The notes under the pieces were generated by a model that had not been told where the DNA came from, ran no database searches, and saw only the letters and a program-made list of their open reading frames with translations. Both the position numbers and the translations under genes were made by a program. 7,138 nt of DNA from an uncultured Limosilactobacillus sp. (lineage in GTDB: Bacteria > Bacillota > Bacilli > Lactobacillales > Lactobacillaceae), in assembly GCA_944326735.1 (NCBI GenBank), contig CALVFC010000076.1, positions 1-7,138 on the forward strand, read 5' to 3'. Each line of letters starts with the position of its first letter. Position 1 is the stretch's first letter. Shown piece after piece: positions 5,601 to 7,138 of this stretch.

Positions 5601-6369
5601 TTATCAAGGATATTTTATTGACCTTGACGGGACGATGTATCGCGGGACCGATCGGATTCCTGCAGCGGCTCGTTTTATTCGGCGGTTGCAGTCTGCTGGT
5701 AAACAAGTGTTATTTGTGACTAACAATAGTACGCGCAGTCCACATGATGTTGCGGACAATTTGCGAAATAATCATGATATCAACGTCACTGATAGTAACG
5801 TGTATACTAGTGCCCTAGCAACAGCTGATTATATGGACCAGCTGGCAGATTCAAGTCATCGTTCTGTATACATTGTCGGTGAAAGTGGCCTTAAATCAGC
5901 GCTGGCTAAGAAGGGCTTTCAAGAGACTGTTGATCATCCCGATTATGTTGTTGTCGGGTTGGATTCCCATGTCGAATATGATCAACTGGCGACAGCCGTT
6001 CTATCAATCCGTTCGGGGGCCAAGTTTGTTGGCACTAATCCGGATAGTAATTTGCCGAACGAACGGGGGATGGTTCCTGGAGCAGGTTCTTTTGTAAAAC
6101 TAGTGGAATATGCTACGCAGACTAAGCCTATAATGATTGGCAAACCAAGCCCAATCATTATGGAAATGGCACTTAAAAGGAGTGGCCTTCAGAAGCGTGA
6201 TGTCGTGATGGTTGGTGATAATTACCATACTGACATCGAAGCCGCCATTAATTTTGGTATCGATAGCCTATTAGTTTATACCGGGTTATCCACCAAGAAA
6301 GATATTGCTGCAGAACAGGTTAAACCTACACATGAGGTCGATAGTTTAGATGAATGGCAAGTTAACTAA
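5587..6369 (+). CDS. yutF: NagD/YutF-like HAD-superfamily IIA phosphatase (TIGR01457 type)
   Basis: Encodes 260 residues, the normal size for HAD subfamily IIA hydrolases. Catalytic motif I is DLDGT (nucleophile D12, acid-base D14). Motif II is TNNS (45-48), motif III is the Lys of IGKPSP (K186), and motif IV is VGDNYHTDI (D211 and D216) for Mg2+. The C2-type cap lies between motifs II and III and contains VVGLD and GTNPDSNLPNERG, features of the NagD branch. It is a cytoplasmic phosphatase, probably acting on small phosphorylated metabolites such as sugar phosphates or nucleotides; the true substrate is unknown. The ATG at 5587 is chosen over the upstream TTG at 5518 because it has AAAGGGAGA at 5571-5579 and puts the nucleophile near the N-terminus as in the family. 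It overlaps yutD by 14 and the next gene by 20 bases. Confidence 0.93.
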   Translation: MVINSYQGYFIDLDGTMYRGTDRIPAAARFIRRLQSAGKQVLFVTNNSTRSPHDVADNLRNNHDINVTDSNVYTSALATADYMDQLADSSHRSVYIVGESGLKSALAKKGFQETVDHPDYVVVGLDSHVEYDQLATAVLSIRSGAKFVGTNPDSNLPNERGMVPGAGSFVKLVEYATQTKPIMIGKPSPIIMEMALKRSGLQKRDVVMVGDNYHTDIEAAINFGIDSLLVYTGLSTKKDIAAEQVKPTHEVDSLDEWQVN

Positions 6370-7009
6370 ACGTGACGTATTAACGGTGGTATTGACAACG
6401 GTATGTATTATGTCCGCTGTTGTCGGTACTGCCTTTTTATTAACTACTGTCTTATCCAGCTTATTGATTCATTATCCGGGACAACTGGGCGTCAGTCACA
6501 GAGACATTAGTCACGATTATTGGCGACTCTTATGGTATTTGCTTAATCCGTTTACCGATCATCTTGGGGTAGTATATCTTAAGGTCTCCGCTCATGGCTC
6601 AGCCCATTATCAGCAGGTGAAGTCTTTGTTTACAATAGTTGAGGTGGTTGTGATTTGTTCTGTAGTGGCGTCTCTTGTTGAGATGATGAGAATAAAAAAG
6701 AGCGCTAAGCAATTGTTGAATTTGCTTAGCGCCCTGCGGATAACGTTTATTGTAATTGTCGTGAACTTATTATTCTTTCTAATTGACTTTAATGCTCATT
6801 TTATCAATCTTCACCGTTGGTTGTTCAATAACCACTGGTGGGTTTTTAATGTGATGACTGATCAAACAATCTTGTTGATGCCAATATCGTTCTTTGTCCG
6901 GTGTTGTTTACTGTGGTTAGTATTGAGTGTCGTCATTTGGGGAGTTCTTGATGTTATTCTCCGTCGGCAGATGCTTGCTGCCTATTTTGGACTTAATAAA
7001 GCCCACTAA
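6350..7009 (+). CDS. DUF1461 (TIGR01906) integral membrane protein
   Basis: Encodes 219 residues with four predicted membrane helices at about 9-39, 94-113, 128-147 and 176-202. Basic residues at the N-terminus (KLTKR), in the loop after helix 2 (RIKKSAK) and after helix 4 (RRQ) place these parts in the cytoplasm. The extracellular loop contains a H-x-x-x-V-K-x-L motif (AHYQQVKSLF, 85-94), and the later LHRWLFNN and LMPISFF segments also fit the family. Function is unknown. It starts inside the HAD gene (20-base overlap; GAGGT at 6334-6338) and this HAD/DUF1461 pairing is common in lactobacilli. The last 93 bases are also the antisense 3' end of dedA, and codons about 115-128 carry a terminator for the opposite strand. 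No clear terminator for this strand follows. Confidence 0.87.
   Translation: MNGKLTKRDVLTVVLTTVCIMSAVVGTAFLLTTVLSSLLIHYPGQLGVSHRDISHDYWRLLWYLLNPFTDHLGVVYLKVSAHGSAHYQQVKSLFTIVEVVVICSVVASLVEMMRIKKSAKQLLNLLSALRITFIVIVVNLLFFLIDFNAHFINLHRWLFNNHWWVFNVMTDQTILLMPISFFVRCCLLWLVLSVVIWGVLDVILRRQMLAAYFGLNKAH
6694..6732 (-). terminator. Minus-strand rho-independent terminator inside the DUF1461 gene, probably for dedA
   Basis: GCGCTAAGCAA (6702-6712) and TTGCTTAGCGC (6722-6732) form a perfect 11-pair stem around a 9-base loop. On the - strand the stem is followed, after TC, by six T residues (the A run at 6694-6699), a textbook terminator. On the + strand no T run follows, so it works in one direction only. 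It lies 184 bases past the dedA stop. It encodes the Lys-rich cytoplasmic loop between helices 2 and 3 of the DUF1461 protein. Confidence 0.85.
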
Positions 7010-7138
7010 GGCGGGAATAAGTGTGACAATGATAATGGCAAGGATGATTAATGAAAAATGTTCTTGTACGAACGGTAGATTGCCAAAGAAATAGCCGGCA
7101 GCACAGCACAGTGCGACCCAACTAGTACAGCCAATGAG
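6917..7138 (-). CDS. DedA family membrane protein (C-terminal part)
   Basis: On the - strand a frame is open from the window edge to TAA (plus-strand TTA at 6917-6919), giving 73 C-terminal residues; the start is beyond the window. The stretch WVALCCAAGYFFGNLPFVQ, then a hydrophobic helix ending IVTLIPALVGFIKSK, matches the last part of DedA/SNARE-associated (DUF307) proteins, including the usual GYFFGN and PFVxxHF pattern. DedA proteins are multi-helix membrane proteins; several act as lipid-carrier flippases (undecaprenyl phosphate in UptA-type members), but this one's role cannot be assigned. A hydrophilic tail (roughly the last 20 residues, ending DDTQY) is encoded wholly opposite the end of the DUF1461 gene. 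The genes converge and overlap by 93 bases. Confidence 0.88.
   Translation of the reverse strand, partial: LIGCTSWVALCCAAGYFFGNLPFVQEHFSLIILAIIIVTLIPALVGFIKSKIGSKHLPTENNIKNSPNDDTQY

Noticed and set aside
6966..6982. GGCAG / CTGCC hairpin near the end of the DUF1461 gene as its terminator.
   Set aside because: The stem is only 5 pairs with a 7-base loop and no real T run, and it lies before the stop codon.

Overview
This window is a piece of conserved chromosome from a low-to-moderate-GC Firmicute. It most likely comes from the family Lactobacillaceae, with a heterofermentative lactobacillus such as Limosilactobacillus as the best guess. That rests on gene order (comG operon, ytxK-type methyltransferase, ackA, then a metallophosphoesterase, yutD, a NagD-type HAD hydrolase, a DUF1461 membrane protein and a convergent dedA) and on the lactobacillus look of the acetate kinase and YutD. 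No mobile element, phage gene, CRISPR array, tRNA or rRNA was seen.

Positions 1-1930 hold the distal part of the competence type IV pilus operon: the end of comGB (inner-membrane platform protein), then comGC (major pilin) and the minor pilins comGD, comGE, comGF and comGG. The genes overlap or nearly touch, which fits one translationally coupled mRNA. ComC (prepilin peptidase) would process the pilins, and the pseudopilus would draw DNA to the uptake machinery. comGG looks cut short: an in-frame TAA at 1928-1930 is followed by 24 more open codons in the same frame that read like a pilin C-terminus.

Positions 1931-4354 hold a short intergenic region with a possible promoter, a YtxK-family SAM-dependent methyltransferase that appears to start at a CTG codon, and ackA (acetate kinase). 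ackA ends at a clear rho-independent terminator.

Positions 4381-7009 hold four more + strand genes: a metallophosphoesterase, yutD (possibly almost leaderless), a yutF-like HAD phosphatase and a four-helix DUF1461 membrane protein. The last three overlap and should be co-transcribed.

From 7138 down to 6917 on the - strand runs the 3' end of a DedA-family membrane protein gene. It overlaps the end of the DUF1461 gene by 93 bases. Its apparent terminator lies further in, inside the DUF1461 coding sequence, so the two mRNAs should be complementary over about 316 bases. I see no wholly new system here. The points worth a second look are the comGG stop, the CTG start, the coding-embedded terminator with antisense overlap, and the near-leaderless yutD.
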